DNA of 64,000 nt from Saccharina japonica (Eukaryota; Sar; Phaeophyceae; Laminariales; Laminariaceae). The notes beneath the pieces are model-generated. The model had not been told where the DNA came from. It was given only the letters and a program-made list of their open reading frames with translations, and searched no databases. Each line of letters begins with the position of its first letter. Position 1 is the first letter of the stretch. The stretch is from assembly GCA_008828725.1 (NCBI GenBank), contig MEHQ01003547.1:378863-442862 (forward strand), given 5' to 3'. Below are positions 1 to 10,989 of this stretch, piece after piece. Both the position numbers and the translations under genes were made by a program.

Positions 1-136
1 GGTGCTGTGCCTTTTCTCTTTCATACAAAAATCGTAGAGTATACAAGGGCTCCGCATGGGTGCCGGCATTCGCCGGCACCCATGCTTCGGATAGGACATA
101 TACCTGGTATATCAGTTATTTGGTACCATCCTTATT

Positions 137-565
137 ATTTACGACAATTTGATGGCGCTCGCTCGTGTTTCGATATCTGACGCCTACGTGCAGAATCAAG
201 GCAATGCCAAGGGTTGCAGGAAGAAGGGACTGCTGCGTGCTGAAATATTCAGTTCGCAACCTCATTTCTCAGTCTCAACAGTCAGTCTCAGAAATGTAAT
301 CAGTCGCGTTCGGTGTTCCCTGGATAGTCTCAGTCCTCAGGATTGTTTGTGAGATTTACGACAACAACAATCTGATGGCGCTTGTTCGTGTTTTAACATC
401 TGACACATACTACGTGCAGAATAAAGGCAATGCCAGGTGTTATTGCAGGAAGAAGGAAACGCTACTACTGTAATTATTGCTGATGCTCAGTTCGCAACTT
501 CATTTCTCAGTCTCTGTCAGAAATGCACCAGTCGAGGTCCCGGTGGCGGGCTCAGTTTCAGTTTT
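137..565. repeat. Tandem duplication, unit about 217 bp, two diverged copies
   Basis: The block starting ATTTACGACAA at 137 recurs at 354. Both copies carry GATGGCGCT, then TACGTGCAGAAT, AAGGCAATGCCA and GCAGGAAGAAG, then GTTCGCAAC and CATTTCTCAGTCTC, in the same order. Several indels separate the copies, so this is an old duplication. Short ORFs here do not survive from one copy to the other, which argues against coding. Confidence 0.7.
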
Positions 566-1847
566 GGCACTTGCGGCGAAAACACTTCCTGCCGAGCAAG
601 CGGTTGCGCATGGATATGCAAAGTCGAGATATTTAAAAGCTGGCAACGGGGGGGAAATCTCGATTCTTCTCTGACTCTCGTGTGTCCGAGCAGACTCCTA
701 TCTACAGCAGCACTGTACACTACACCAGTAGTACTGCTGTACAGCAGTACGTACTACACAGCAGCACTCAGCAATACTATACACACCAGCTGCTCCCTAC
801 GTCGTACATACAGTACTCGTACCTGGTACTACTCGTACGCACTGCTGTTTGTTCTTGTATTACAGCCAGGCACAGCAGCAGTAGTAATATCTCTACACTG
901 AAAAATGAGCTACTATTGTACTGAATCCACGAATCCACCCGAAAACAATTCAGCCGAGTTTTCATTCCTCCGTAGATCTTTGATTTTTTAATTGAGGCGA
1001 GATATTTTGAGTGGAGACTTGCACCACAAGTATCTCTCTCAGCAGCAACAGCACCACGCATATCATCCTCAGCGGACAGTAGAGCCGAGGTATCTCCGCA
1101 AGATCCGCGCACTTCGAGGTCGCTGCGCTCGGCGGCGGCGCTTGACCCAAGAGTGCGCGCGGGCGGAAAGTGACCGGCGGAGGCTGAGGGGGGCGACCCT
1201 CGAGAAGAGCGGGCGAGAAAGCCAACGCCAGGCCGTCGAAAGGGGTCCCGAGTGTGACTCCGGTCTGAAGCCAAGTGAGAGCCCAAGAGGTCCAAGATCA
1301 CCACAGCGAGCGCCAAGGAACGTATATATATCTATATATACAAAGTACGAAGTACTAATAATACTGTTGTTGTACTACAGCACTGCTGTACCACACATAC
1401 CCACGAAAAAAGCACATCTCACACCCCCACAGCAGACAGCGCAGCGCCGTGCCGTGAGCCGTGTTGCTGTGCTTTCTCTTTCGAACGTACAGCTTTCTTT
1501 GTCGTCCTGGAGCATGGGGCTTTTGTGCACCCCGAGCATGTTTAACATGCATCTCAAGTCCGCCGTTTCTTTGCTGCACCATGAACCTCTTGGCATTTTC
1601 AAGTCGCGGTGCCTGCACTACATCATGGGCCTCTTCTGTACCCCTTTTTCCTTACGCGAGCGTAGCGGGTGGCGTCAGCCGCCCGCGAAGCGGAGCCCTT
1701 GTACCCTCGTACCGATTTATGTAGTCATGGTGTCACGGTGCTACTATATGCTGGTGTGGCGTTACTCGTATATACGAGCGCTGCCCCTCTGCCCCATTGT
1801 GAGTGCGACCGATTGGATGGTAGATGCTCTACTTCGAACGCTGGAAG

Positions 1848-2075
1848 CATGGTACGGTAGAGGTGCACCATGTTTGCCTTCTGAGGGTGGTGGTCACTTG
1901 AGGAGCCCTATACCTCACCCAAAAATAGTTTTGGAGGAAAATAGAAGAGCCACTCGATGAATACAAGGGAACATATTGCAACACAATAATGAAAGTCCGA
2001 CGAGTTTGGGTTAAGGAGCCCCCGTCATTCGGAAACTGCTTCAGCCGAAACGTGTTACGTACCTCTATCATAGCA
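1848..2075 (+). mobile_element. Repeat family B, copy 1 (MITE-like)
   Basis: Shares GGTAGAGGTGCACCATGTT, GAGGGTGGTGGTCACTTGAGGAG, CTCACCCAAAAA and a right end like GTACCTCTANCNTAGCACG with copies near 33.85, 34.23 and 38.4 kb. The two ends are imperfect inverted repeats (GCTACGgTAGAGGTGC against the complement of GTACCTCTAGCGTAGC). It holds no coding frame, so it is probably a non-autonomous DNA transposon. The superfamily was not determined. Confidence 0.55.
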
Positions 2076-2397
2076 CGCGTCGCTGCTGGATATGCGACGA
2101 GCGAGCTTGTTATCACATTTGCTACGTACGTACTACTACCGCAGTACCAGTATATATTTCATGCACCTGAGAGCCCACAGTGTTTCGGACGTCGGCCACG
2201 ATGCATGCTGCTGGGGTATATGTATATGTTACGCTCGAGTGAAGCACTCCGGGATAAACTCAAGGTCTGTACCCGGGAAGCTGTACGATAGGGGTGTTGT
2301 CGAGTACAGTCAAAGCGAGGCAGCGTGGAATACGTACACACACGAAACGAACGGCCTGTAAATTCCAACCGATACCGCACCCACAATCCTCAAGTTC

Positions 2398-3444
2398 TCA
2401 CATGTGCACCTCGCGCGGGACCGTGGATGGCTGTACCAGCCCCACCAGCTTTTGATTCTCGCCCCGCTGCACCGCCTCCCGGGCTGCCGTCCTCTGTGCA
2501 GCCGTCTGGCTAGTTATCGGTATCGCCAAGGCCGGAACAGGCCCAGGGCCCTTGTTAGGCGTGGCTGCCTCGCCTGCACGCACTGCCTCCGTCCCAACCT
2601 GCGGCCGCCGCCCCCGAGAGACCCCGCCCTCAGCGGCGGGAACCGGCTGCGCCTTTTGGCCGGTTGTTCTCACTGCTAGGCCCGTCGCCACTGGAGCTGG
2701 CTCCGGTGCTGGTCCAGCTGGCTGCGCTGCTGGTACCTGCCCTGGCGCTGCGAGAACAGGGAAGGGAGGCAGGTACACCGTCGATCCCCTGTAGAGAGGC
2801 GAGGACCGGAGGGCCTCCAAGGCCGCCCAAATGACGAGCGTCCGTACCCCTTCCACGTTCCTGAAGGGAGTGGTCCCGATGGCCGAGGCCGCCACCGCGG
2901 TGGCTTCACTCATCATTACGAACACCAATATCTCAGCGTTGCCACGCGCCGCTACGAGAGGGGCGAGACGCTCGGCGGCCTCCGGGAGGCTAAATTTTGA
3001 AAGGCTCGATCCGCCGTGATGGATCACACGAATCAGGTCTAGCACGCGAGGTTGCCCACGTAGTCCCCACTTGATACATGGGAGCTCCTTGCAAACCCAG
3101 TCGGAACTGAACGGGGCCGCTCCCACAGCCATCACTGCCTCCAACATAACTCTGTTATTTTCTAACCTCTTCTGCATTGTCGTGATATTACCGAGGTGCG
3201 CTGTCGCCCACGGAGTGGGCTCAACCACTCTCTTTCAACACAACAAATGAGGCTTACCCGAACAGGGGTCCACCATGCTGGTGTCCAGAATGACCGGGAC
3301 GCTTACCTCCCGCCCGTCAGCTTGGTCTACAGCCATGCCGACAGCGCCTCCACCGGTTGACCCCCCACGAAAACATATAAGCCGCCTCCGCCTCCTTCCC
3401 CTGACAAACGCCGAACACCCATAGACGCTGGCCCCCCAAAGCAT
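2398..3444 (-). pseudogene. Unrecognised open frame interrupted by one in-frame TGA
   Basis: One minus-strand frame stays open for about 345 codons from 3444 to 2398 except for a TGA at 3235-3237. The part below the stop encodes a helical-looking segment (TMQKRLENNRVMLEAVMAVG), then a proline/alanine-rich region (PAAQPAGPAPEPAPVATG) and a basic tail. The first downstream codon annotated as a start is GTG, so the frame more naturally continues from above the stop. High GC and a Pro/Ala linker would fit a retroelement gag or a decayed cellular gene. I recognise no domain. It could also be one exon of a larger gene. Confidence 0.3.
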
Positions 3445-4190
3445 CGCCAGCGACCACTTGAAGTACTGCGACCTAACAGACGACCGTCAGAGACGCTCAC
3501 ACGCACTGGTGTAGAAACAGCCCGCGTGGCCGCGTGAAAACGACGTTTTTCTGCGTTTTATGACTCGCTGCGACAAGTCTACGATGTCTACACCATCGTA
3601 GTAGGATGGGCGCGGGTGCAAAGCCAGTGTTTAAAAGCCGGCATCGACGCCCAACAAGGTACTCCAAGCCAAGATATCGCTCATGAATGTTTCAACAGCT
3701 TTATAGCTCTAGGCTATCAACACCCCCGCACCTCTCTTACGCAGCTCGTGACGATAACCCCCTGGCCGTTAAGGGTTTTCCCCCGGACCTCGCGAGGGAC
3801 CTGCCGGGGGACAGACGGCCACCGCCGCGGTTCGATGGCCTGCTGTAAACTCTGTGAACACCCGCGGGACAGCGACAGCCTCCGCGACGACCTCCACAAA
3901 TAACCCTGTCTGCCGGTCCCACACGATACGTCCAAAACAGCTACACCATGAAACCCTCTGCGTACCACGGCACTAAGGGCTACGGCTCAAGCCATGGTAC
4001 GGTAGGGAGGGGAGGGTACTGTGATTGAGCCTAGGTAGGGTTTCCTGGCTGGCAGGGCTCCTCAACCAGTGGACTGCCCTATATACTTGTAATCCAGTTT
4101 GTGTTTCAAGTACGCGTAGTCGATGGGAAGATTTCCCGGGTTGCAAGGAAGCAATTTTGTCGATTGCTATGAGTGATGCGTGAGGTATCC
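3445..4190. other. No supported gene
   Basis: GC-rich unique-looking sequence with only short overlapping frames on both strands. No repeat family or domain was recognised. Confidence 0.4.
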
Positions 4191-4274
4191 ACAGCTCATT
4201 TTAGGAACCCCGAGATACAAAGATGAAGCCCCCCTCGTAGCGTAGAGTGCCTCGCTGCGCTCCTGTCGGACGCC

Positions 4275-4773
4275 GGGGGGGGGGGGGGTGTACTCATGTT
4301 GTGCACGGCCGTAGTCATATGACCATAGACCCTCGCATCCCTACAATGCCGAGACGGAGCGCGTTGGGTTTTCACCAACCAGGCAGACATTGCTTGCACC
4401 AAGCGCGAAACGCCGTGAGGTATTGGGCGAGTCGCATGGAGGGTGAGCTGCATCCTGCTAAGAACCGCCTCTGAGGCGGACTTGCATATGGACGACAACT
4501 TCAATGAGTTAAATTTAATTTCTGGTGTGGCCACTTCCGAAGACAGCAATGGGTTTTACTATGTAACTGCCTCGCGGACGCCTTACCATATTAACACTAC
4601 GTGATACGACCATTCCCCTTGTGCGGAACAAAGGTTCTCCACCCCGCACAAATGATCTACTCGACCGCCAGCTTTGGTGACCGCCAAAAAAAATAACAAA
4701 AAAAAACGGCACCCTGGTTGTCTAGCTCACGCAGCGAGTGGCGTGTTTTACAGCGTCGTTGCCAACCGATGCC
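4275..4773 (+). mobile_element. Repeat family A, copy 1, bounded by a 13-nt G-run
   Basis: The most complete copy of a dispersed family: a G-run (4275-4287), then GTACTCATG, GGCCGTAGTCATATGACC, GCGCGAAACGCCGTGAGG, GGCGGACTTGCATATGGACG, GTGGCCACTTCC, CCCGCACAAATGATC, and at the far end CAGCGTCGTTGCCAACCGATGCC. Further copies lie at 25.70-26.25 kb (inverted), 30.39, 33.17, 37.47, 48.35 and 53.36 kb. There is no coding frame and no clear terminal inverted repeat. The G-run next to GTACTCA recurs in most copies. Confidence 0.7.
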
Positions 4774-5633
4774 GGGGGGGGGCGAGAAACTATACCAGCC
4801 GGATCTCAGCCCGTGCGTGACCCGGGCGCGGTAATATTGTCATTCGCTGCAAGCCAGCGCACTGGTAAGTAAGCCTTCCGCAAACATTGTGATGACGCAA
4901 GATGAGCCTCCACCACTCTCTCGTCAGTGCGGTTTCTACAAAGATTGGGCCGGCACAATCGTCCAGCACCACCGCCAAATCAATCGAATATACCGTCCGC
5001 GTCGTCGGTGCGGCCTGGCATGATTTCGCTGGAACTCAACACAATCGGTGCATGCCTTATGGTTCGAACGTTTAAACTACTCATCACGTAACTTTTGAAT
5101 CATCGATTCAGCGACGCTCTCTTTCCTGCCGGCGCCCATTTTATTGCGCAAGACCTATATTATCACAATGCGCACGGCTCGCACACGTTTACGTGCACAC
5201 CCTATCAGCCGCCGGAGAGACATTCCAAGAATGTTTGGGGTCATAACTTTTGAAATACGACGGAATGGACAATGATAGCACTACGACACAGTCAGTCGTG
5301 ATCACCAGGGCCGAGCGAACACATAGCGTTTTGACATTGTTTTGTTCGCTACGACATTGAATCTGCAGCTTGTCAAGGGGCAAGATCAGATAATCTTGAC
5401 ACATCATGGAACATCTACATCTATATCTGTCGAAATTTCGTTTTTTCACTCAAATTCTGAATGAAGTTGGACTTGAAAAAGTGCGAGGGGAATCGTTTCC
5501 CGCCCCTGATGTTTTGATCGTGTGGGTGGGTTTCACCGAAAACGACAATTAACTCCTCTCACTCACGTCCCGGACTTGGCACCGCACCCACGATAAAAGT
5601 ATCATAATATCGTTTTTCTGGTACATACAGCAG
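4774..5633. other. No supported gene
   Basis: A short segment near 5243 (ATAACTTTTGAAAT, followed by ATCNCCAGGGCC about 60 bases on) is also found near 19.5 kb, suggesting remnants of a shared repeat. Nothing else is recognisable. Confidence 0.35.
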
Positions 5634-6637
5634 TATATTAAAAAAATTAAAAAAAAACAACAGCTGTGAGCTCGAGTATTTCGTCGAAGCTCATCTTTGC
5701 TAGCAGAGTGTAATAATATATACATTGTCGTCGTAAATATTCAAAGAGTGGGTTCCCGTCTCTGCAACAAAAAAAGCCGATCCGGGGACCTTGGCACACA
5801 CACCTCTCTCTGCCATTCCCTTCCCACTCTCGTCAATAATAGCGGTGTCAAACGTTCAGTACTACTGCCGCCGTCGCCCCCTCAACAAGAAACAAACAAG
5901 GACGTACCAGGTATACAACAACAGTAGTACCGGCCCTCTAACAAGAAAGATGAAATCGGGCTCAGGCTGACGTTCTTATTCTGGGCGCGCGCGAAAGCAC
6001 ACTTTCTTATGATTCGATGCGCTTTCTTATTTTGATCCCCGAGAAGACGTTTTCCCTAGTAGTGTTGCAAAATGAATGGTGCCTTGGGCCCAGACCAGCA
6101 GCAGGAAGGGGTCACTTTCCTACGTAAATATTATGCGCTCACTAATAGGCTGAGAGCTTTCTTATTTTTTCAATTGTTCAGGCTGACTTTCTTGGGAGTT
6201 TCTTTCTTATGAGCGGGCCGGTACTGTACGTAGAGACCATAGTGAAAACTAAACTACCTTGTACAGCAAGCAGCTGTTCTGTGTGGGATAGAGCTTGTTT
6301 TTGTTTTTTAGATAGAGCTGGTTGTATATATTAAATCCGTAAGTGTGTGTGTGTGTTCTTCACATTAAACCTTCCTTTCTACCCGTCGACATCCAGCACA
6401 CCCAGTGTCCGTGCCGATTCTTCATCCTAAAAAGGTACCAGTTCTGTGGTCACAAAACTACGACACAGAGATACTACACTCAGTGCAGTAAGCAGAGCAG
6501 ACAATGCAACGCCATATACGACAGGCAAGACGCGCGATCGAAGTATTACACTCAAGCTTCGTATAGTATGTAGCAAAGATGAGTTTCGACGAAATCCTCG
6601 AGCTCACAGTTGTTGTTTTTAATTTTTTTAATATATT
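5634..6637. mobile_element. About 1-kb element or pair of repeats in inverted orientation (family I)
   Basis: Left arm 5634-5703 and right arm 6572-6637 are inverted copies of about 65 bp: an A/T-rich lead, then ACAGCTGTGAGCTCGAG, TTTCGTCGAA and CTCATCTTTGC. The same 65-bp unit occurs singly at 51164-51232 and 56115-56183. The pair may be the TIRs of a non-autonomous transposon or two independent insertions. Target duplications were not resolved, and a family D copy lies inside. Confidence 0.5.
6337..6535 (+). repeat. Repeat family D, copy 1
   Basis: Inverted with respect to 10205-10412: both contain TTCACATTAAACCTTCCTTTC, the block around GTCGACATCCAGCACACC, CCGTGCCGATTCTTCATCC and the stretch ending CCATATACGACAGGC. 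Shorter relatives sit at 42965, 46470 and 63628. Each is flanked by a (CA)n-type run, so the copies probably share one dispersed element end. Confidence 0.65.
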
Positions 6638-6639
6638 CG

Positions 6640-7435
6640 TATCACAGTTTTTTTTTTTTTTTTAGAAATTCGGTACGCACCTGGTACCTGGTATATACAT
6701 ACGAAAGCGTGTAAAACCAAATCGTCGCAATAAATGGATCGAAACATTAGTACTGCACTTTTAGAGAAGCCTACGCGTGAGTCTAATTCCAAGTGTTTTA
6801 TCCACACAATGGAACTGCACTCCTAAAAAACGGGTCAATGCCAACAACATATCGGGTTAATAATTATGCTTTATACGACTTTGCACCGAAATATAAGGGC
6901 CATTTTAAATATATGTTAATATCCAAACGGTCCATATATTACGGTTCAGAGTGATACGCATGAAAATGCATAGACCTACATATGAGTATGTACCTGGTTC
7001 GTACATTTAGCATGATGATTAGTCCATAAAAAGAGTGCAGTGGTTAATCGTAGAGCAAGCAGCAGCAGCAGCAGCAGTACATCAAACGAACGAGTAGTAG
7101 TTCATGTGTTTTGCTTATTCCTCGATCGAGTCGTCTGCACCATCTATCTCCTCTCTGGTGTATATAAAAAAGGCAGAGCACAGAGGTGAGATTGCCACGA
7201 AGGGACGCCTCGTACTGCTGTGCTCTTTCTCTAGGATGCCTATATTAGAACTAACTAAGAATACTACTTATTGTTACTACTATGAACTCGTTCGGGATGG
7301 TCGGTGTGTTACTTGGTTTACCCGGTTGCTCGCCCGGTGCCTACTTCGTTTTTCTTTCGTAAACCTTCTTTCAAGATGTTTGTTGTTATTCTGTGTTGGT
7401 TGTTGTGTTCTTCGTTCTTGTCCGGTGGCTAGGCC
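6640..7435. other. No supported gene; AT-rich spacer
   Basis: Contains a T-run near 6650 and a short AGC run near 7060. No frame with domain content was seen. Confidence 0.4.
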
Positions 7436-7437
7436 GG

Positions 7438-7477
<40 letters not shown>
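7438..7477 (+). repeat. (GTT)n microsatellite
   Basis: About 13 uninterrupted GTT triplets. They create artificial polyvaline and polythreonine frames that are not genes. A fragment of family D (CTTCACATTAAAAACCG) follows directly. Confidence 0.95.
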
Positions 7478-7499
7478 CTTCACATTAAAAACCGTGCCG

Positions 7500-8080
7500 G
7501 TCTCTCTATCCAGTACCTCCATCTATCCGTACTAATCCAACACTTGACACGGTCGATTCCCGTGGTCGCAGGCTAACTTACCCAAAAAAGGTATACTGAA
7601 ATAAAAGTGGAACCCGAAGGGTCCGCAAAGCGATCAAAGCCAGTCAAAAACAGATAGTCTGGAGCCCTCCGCTCCCCTCTACACGCTATGTGAAGGTAAA
7701 AATAAAAATGGAAAAGTCAACATCACCAATCGGGGGTACACGCCCCCTGATTCTATCTTGGTGCCCCTATAATGCCGGGGTGTTCCGTGCCGGGTTCACA
7801 CCGGTCAGGCAAACAAATCGAGTCCTCCACCCCGATTATAAACGCAGACATGATACGGGGGAAGGGAACTATGGTCCCGTGTGACTGATGTACCCCCGGC
7901 CTGCGAGCAGTGTAACTGCAAAAGGTCAAAAGCAACGAAGGGAAAAAGACGAAGACAAAGACAAAGAGACAAGTCAAAAGTACAAGCAAACACTCACACA
8001 GACAAGACCGCAGAGACAACACATTGACACGTCATCCCGAGGGGGTGGTGCAATGGTGCGGCGGTGGGGGGGAGGGGGAA
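7500..8080. other. No supported gene
   Basis: Short frames only; no domain or repeat-family match was recognised. Confidence 0.35.
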
Positions 8081-8083
8081 AAA

Positions 8084-9300
8084 TAACAAAACAAACAAAC
8101 AAACAAACAAACAGTCCAGGACAGTCAATCCGGCACATATCGCGCCACTCGGTCCGCCATTTCTCGCTTGTTTCCTTCCCTCGCCGATTCGCCCTTCTTC
8201 CGCACCCCTCCCGTCCCGTTGGTTCTTGGTGTCTCTTTGTTGTTGCTGCGCTCTTTTTCTCGCTCGGTCGCTCGTTTCCGGCTAGCCTCCTCTTCTTCCT
8301 TGTGCCAGGAGGTCATAAACCTCTCAGCTCCCTGCAGCACTCCCTTGTACCACTGCCTTCCTCCCTTCACCTTCGCTGCTTCCGCCCAAACTGAATTCGG
8401 GATTCCGAAGACACGTCTCTGGTCGTCCGTAGAGCCGTGCGTAGCTCCGAACGCTTTGAAGTCGTCCTTCAGGCACGTCTGCCAGTTCCGCTCCGGGCAC
8501 CCCGCGCCCGGGTCCTTCCCCCCCACCAGCTCCCCGAACATCAGTCGTTTCGGGAGTCGCCCGTCTGGCTGCCTTGCCACGGCCCCCGCGAACAGTAGGC
8601 GCCGTTGCCGGACAGTGGCTTCCACGCTCTGGCACCCGACCCTCTTCAGGGCCTGGGCGTAGGACAGCTGCCGGTAGGTGCCTTGCTTGCGCTGGTACCC
8701 AATAACTCGCAGCAGCAGCCGGTGGTGTATCGTCCGCAGCAGTCGGTAGTGGTCGCGACGTGGGGCCCATGTCATGCAACCGTACAGCAGTGCCTCCATC
8801 GCCTCCGCTTGAAGCAGGCGGGCCTTGAGTCGAAACGGTGCTCCCGGCCTATCGAAGAGCTCCGGGCCATACCTCCTGACGCACGCCGACGCTGCTCTGC
8901 TCCTGAAGTTGATCTCCCGGGTGAGGTCGCCATGTTCGTTGACGAGGCCGCCCAGGTACCGGAACTCGTGGGTTTGGGTGTATTTCTGCCCCGCTGCTTC
9001 GATTATCAGCGGCGGCGGGGGCGGTGTTGGCTGCTTCTCCTTTACGCGCATCAGGAGAGTCTCCGTCTTCTTCTCCGACACCGTCAGCCCGAACTCCCCA
9101 AACACCTGCACGATAATGGTCATCATCCTCGCCAGTCCGTCGGCGGACCTCGATACAACGCCGGCGTCATCGGCATACAGCATCCCCCACACCGCCCTCC
9201 GTACGCGGTCGAGTGGTGTCTCCGTCCCCGCTCCCGTCTCCTCCTTCAGGAACACTAGGTTCTGCATGGTGGCTAGGCCGGTGGCTATGATATAATGATA
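8084..9300 (-). mobile_element. 5'-truncated LINE (non-LTR) reverse transcriptase
   Basis: A 380-codon frame (9267 down to 8125) carries the C-terminal half of a reverse transcriptase. The catalytic YADDAGVV box lies near residue 31, followed by the thumb-like FGLTVSEKKTETLLM, EFRYLGGLVNEHGDL and TWAPRRDHYRLLRTIHHRLL segments common in LINE ORF2 proteins. The fingers, earlier palm and endonuclease are missing, as expected of 5' truncation during target-primed insertion. Two bases before the stop, on the 3' side, begins a (GTTT)n tract (8084-8113 on the plus strand as AAAC repeats) that may be the element's 3' tail. The frame has no stops, so the insertion is fairly young or the frame is a remnant of a functional copy. 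It is not expected to be autonomous. Confidence 0.85.
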
Positions 9301-9445
9301 TCTACCAGTATGTATTATACGAGTACGAGTACTATTACGGGGGGGCGTAGTAAATAGGAGCTACGAGTACGGTGCACACAAACACCTATCTATATATTTA
9401 CCTATTTTTATCAACAATATTTGGTCATATTTACTATTTTATGTA

Positions 9446-9760
9446 TTTATTTTTTTCCCATCCCATTTATTATCTTCGCACTTCCGTCTTTCTCCCTCCC
9501 TAGTCGCAACTCAGATCCGGGGTCACAAAGTAGGCTCCTCTCCCTCCTCCCCCACTACGGTTCTTGCCTTGCATTTTTATCGCGAGAAGAGATCATCAGC
9601 ACTTTCTTCCCTCGTCAACTCTCGTCGAATTTTGCTTTACCCACGCTATATTATGCGCTCTCGACAGACGGTGTCATTTGAGAATAAAAACCTCCATGGG
9701 GAGAATCGAACCCTCGACATCCGGGCCTACAGGCTTCGGTACCCGGTAGTAGGAGTACGT
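9446..9760 (-). mobile_element. SINE-like family C, copy 1, with tRNA-like head
   Basis: Read on the minus strand: a tRNA-like head with a B-box-type GGGTTCGATTCTCC (9690-9760), then a body shared with four other copies (GACGAGGGAAGAAAG, TCTTCTCGCGATAAAAATGCA, CCGTAGTGGGG, GACCCCGGATCTGAGTT), and an A-rich end near 9446. A tRNA-like promoter plus A-rich tail is the standard SINE architecture. Confidence 0.6.
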
Positions 9761-10204
9761 AGCTGGTACGAATATACAAGGAACGAAGGCCTGCTGCTGC
9801 TGCTGTGTTCTCCTTTTTCAGCTTGCGACATCCCCCCCCCGGGGTTTCAAGTCACGACCACAATCAATCCTGAAGGCAGGGATCGAACCTCCTTGTCGTA
9901 CGAGTACTTCGTGTGAACATGAACGGGATGTATTATTATGCAGAAACAACGAGAAATCGTGCGTTATTTATTGTGGTCGATGCCTGCCGCGTTCTTACCT
10001 CTCTTCTTTGAGGTCGGCATACTATTCATCGTACTACTATTAATATACGACTGCTGTGTGATGTGATATGTGGTGGCACGCTTGCCTCCATGTATTATAC
10101 GTTCGTACGTAATGCGTCGCACTGAGTACCAGGAGCATCAATCAGTATGGCGCAAAGGCTACTACGTACTTTCTTTTTTCTCTTTTTTTCTCTTGCATGC
10201 ACCT
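9761..10204. other. No gene; one extra tRNA-like box
   Basis: A second GGTTCGATCCC box (minus strand, near 9880) suggests another tRNA-derived fragment. A CTG run lies near 9790. Nothing else is recognisable. Confidence 0.35.
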
Positions 10205-10412
10205 GGATTGCTAGCAGGGTAGGTCTTGCCTGTCGTATATGGCATTGCATTGTCTGCTCTGCTTACTGCACTGAGCGTAGTATCTATGTGTCGTAGTTTT
10301 GTCACCACAGAATTTCTGAACTGGTACCTTTTTAGGATGAAGAATCGGCACGGACACTGGGTGTGCTGGATGTCGACGGGTAGAAAGGAAGGTTTAATGT
10401 GAAGAACACACA
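10205..10412 (-). repeat. Repeat family D, copy 2
   Basis: Near-identical inverted partner of 6337-6535, ending in an ACACACAC run. Confidence 0.65.
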
Positions 10413-10985
10413 CACACTGCTGCTGTACGTATGATAATATGTATTCAGATACGCATGCATGACTTCCTTTAGACTACCGGGGGAATACCGGTACTCGTAC
10501 GCACTATCGGGTGTATACGTGTATACGTAATTGTGTGTGTTTTTTTTCAATAGACGAACGCTTCATCTCATCCATGTAGTACTCTTACGTGCAAGGATTT
10601 TTCTGGGATTATTCGTACAAACATAATTTCGTAGGGATGATGTTTTCACTTCCCCCGTTTCCCCCAAAATGGCTGGTTTTGGCCGATTTCGGCTGGTCTC
10701 TTGAGTTTTTTTTGTTGATGCATTGATTGTTGTAGCGTACGTAACTACTTCTGGAATTTGGTTGAGATGTTTTCTCGCGCTCGCTTCCTCTTGCTTGTCT
10801 TTGAGGTCACAAATAAATACTGGTGGTTGGTATGGTTTTATATCATCGTGAAAAATGTATTTTTCACTCGTATTATTAATAATAGCTAGTCATGACGTCA
10901 TGACTATACCAATACGTATGATATATTTCGCTCGGGGGTTTTCTTCCTATGTAGTTTATATTTATCGTGGAAGTGTGGAGGGCGT
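10413..10985. other. No supported gene; AT-rich
   Basis: Only short frames; no repeat-family match seen. Confidence 0.35.
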
Positions 10986-10989
10986 AAGC

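Noticed and set aside
992..1960. 322-codon plus-strand frame
   Set aside because: Runs through repeat sequence (family B at its end), starts at a non-ATG codon, has basic low-complexity composition and shows no domain.
7104..7535. Open frames with polyvaline and polythreonine
   Set aside because: Produced by the (GTT)n microsatellite; no domain and no support outside it.
8168..9295. Plus-strand frames of 150-217 codons
   Set aside because: Shadows of the GC-rich LINE reverse transcriptase frame on the minus strand.
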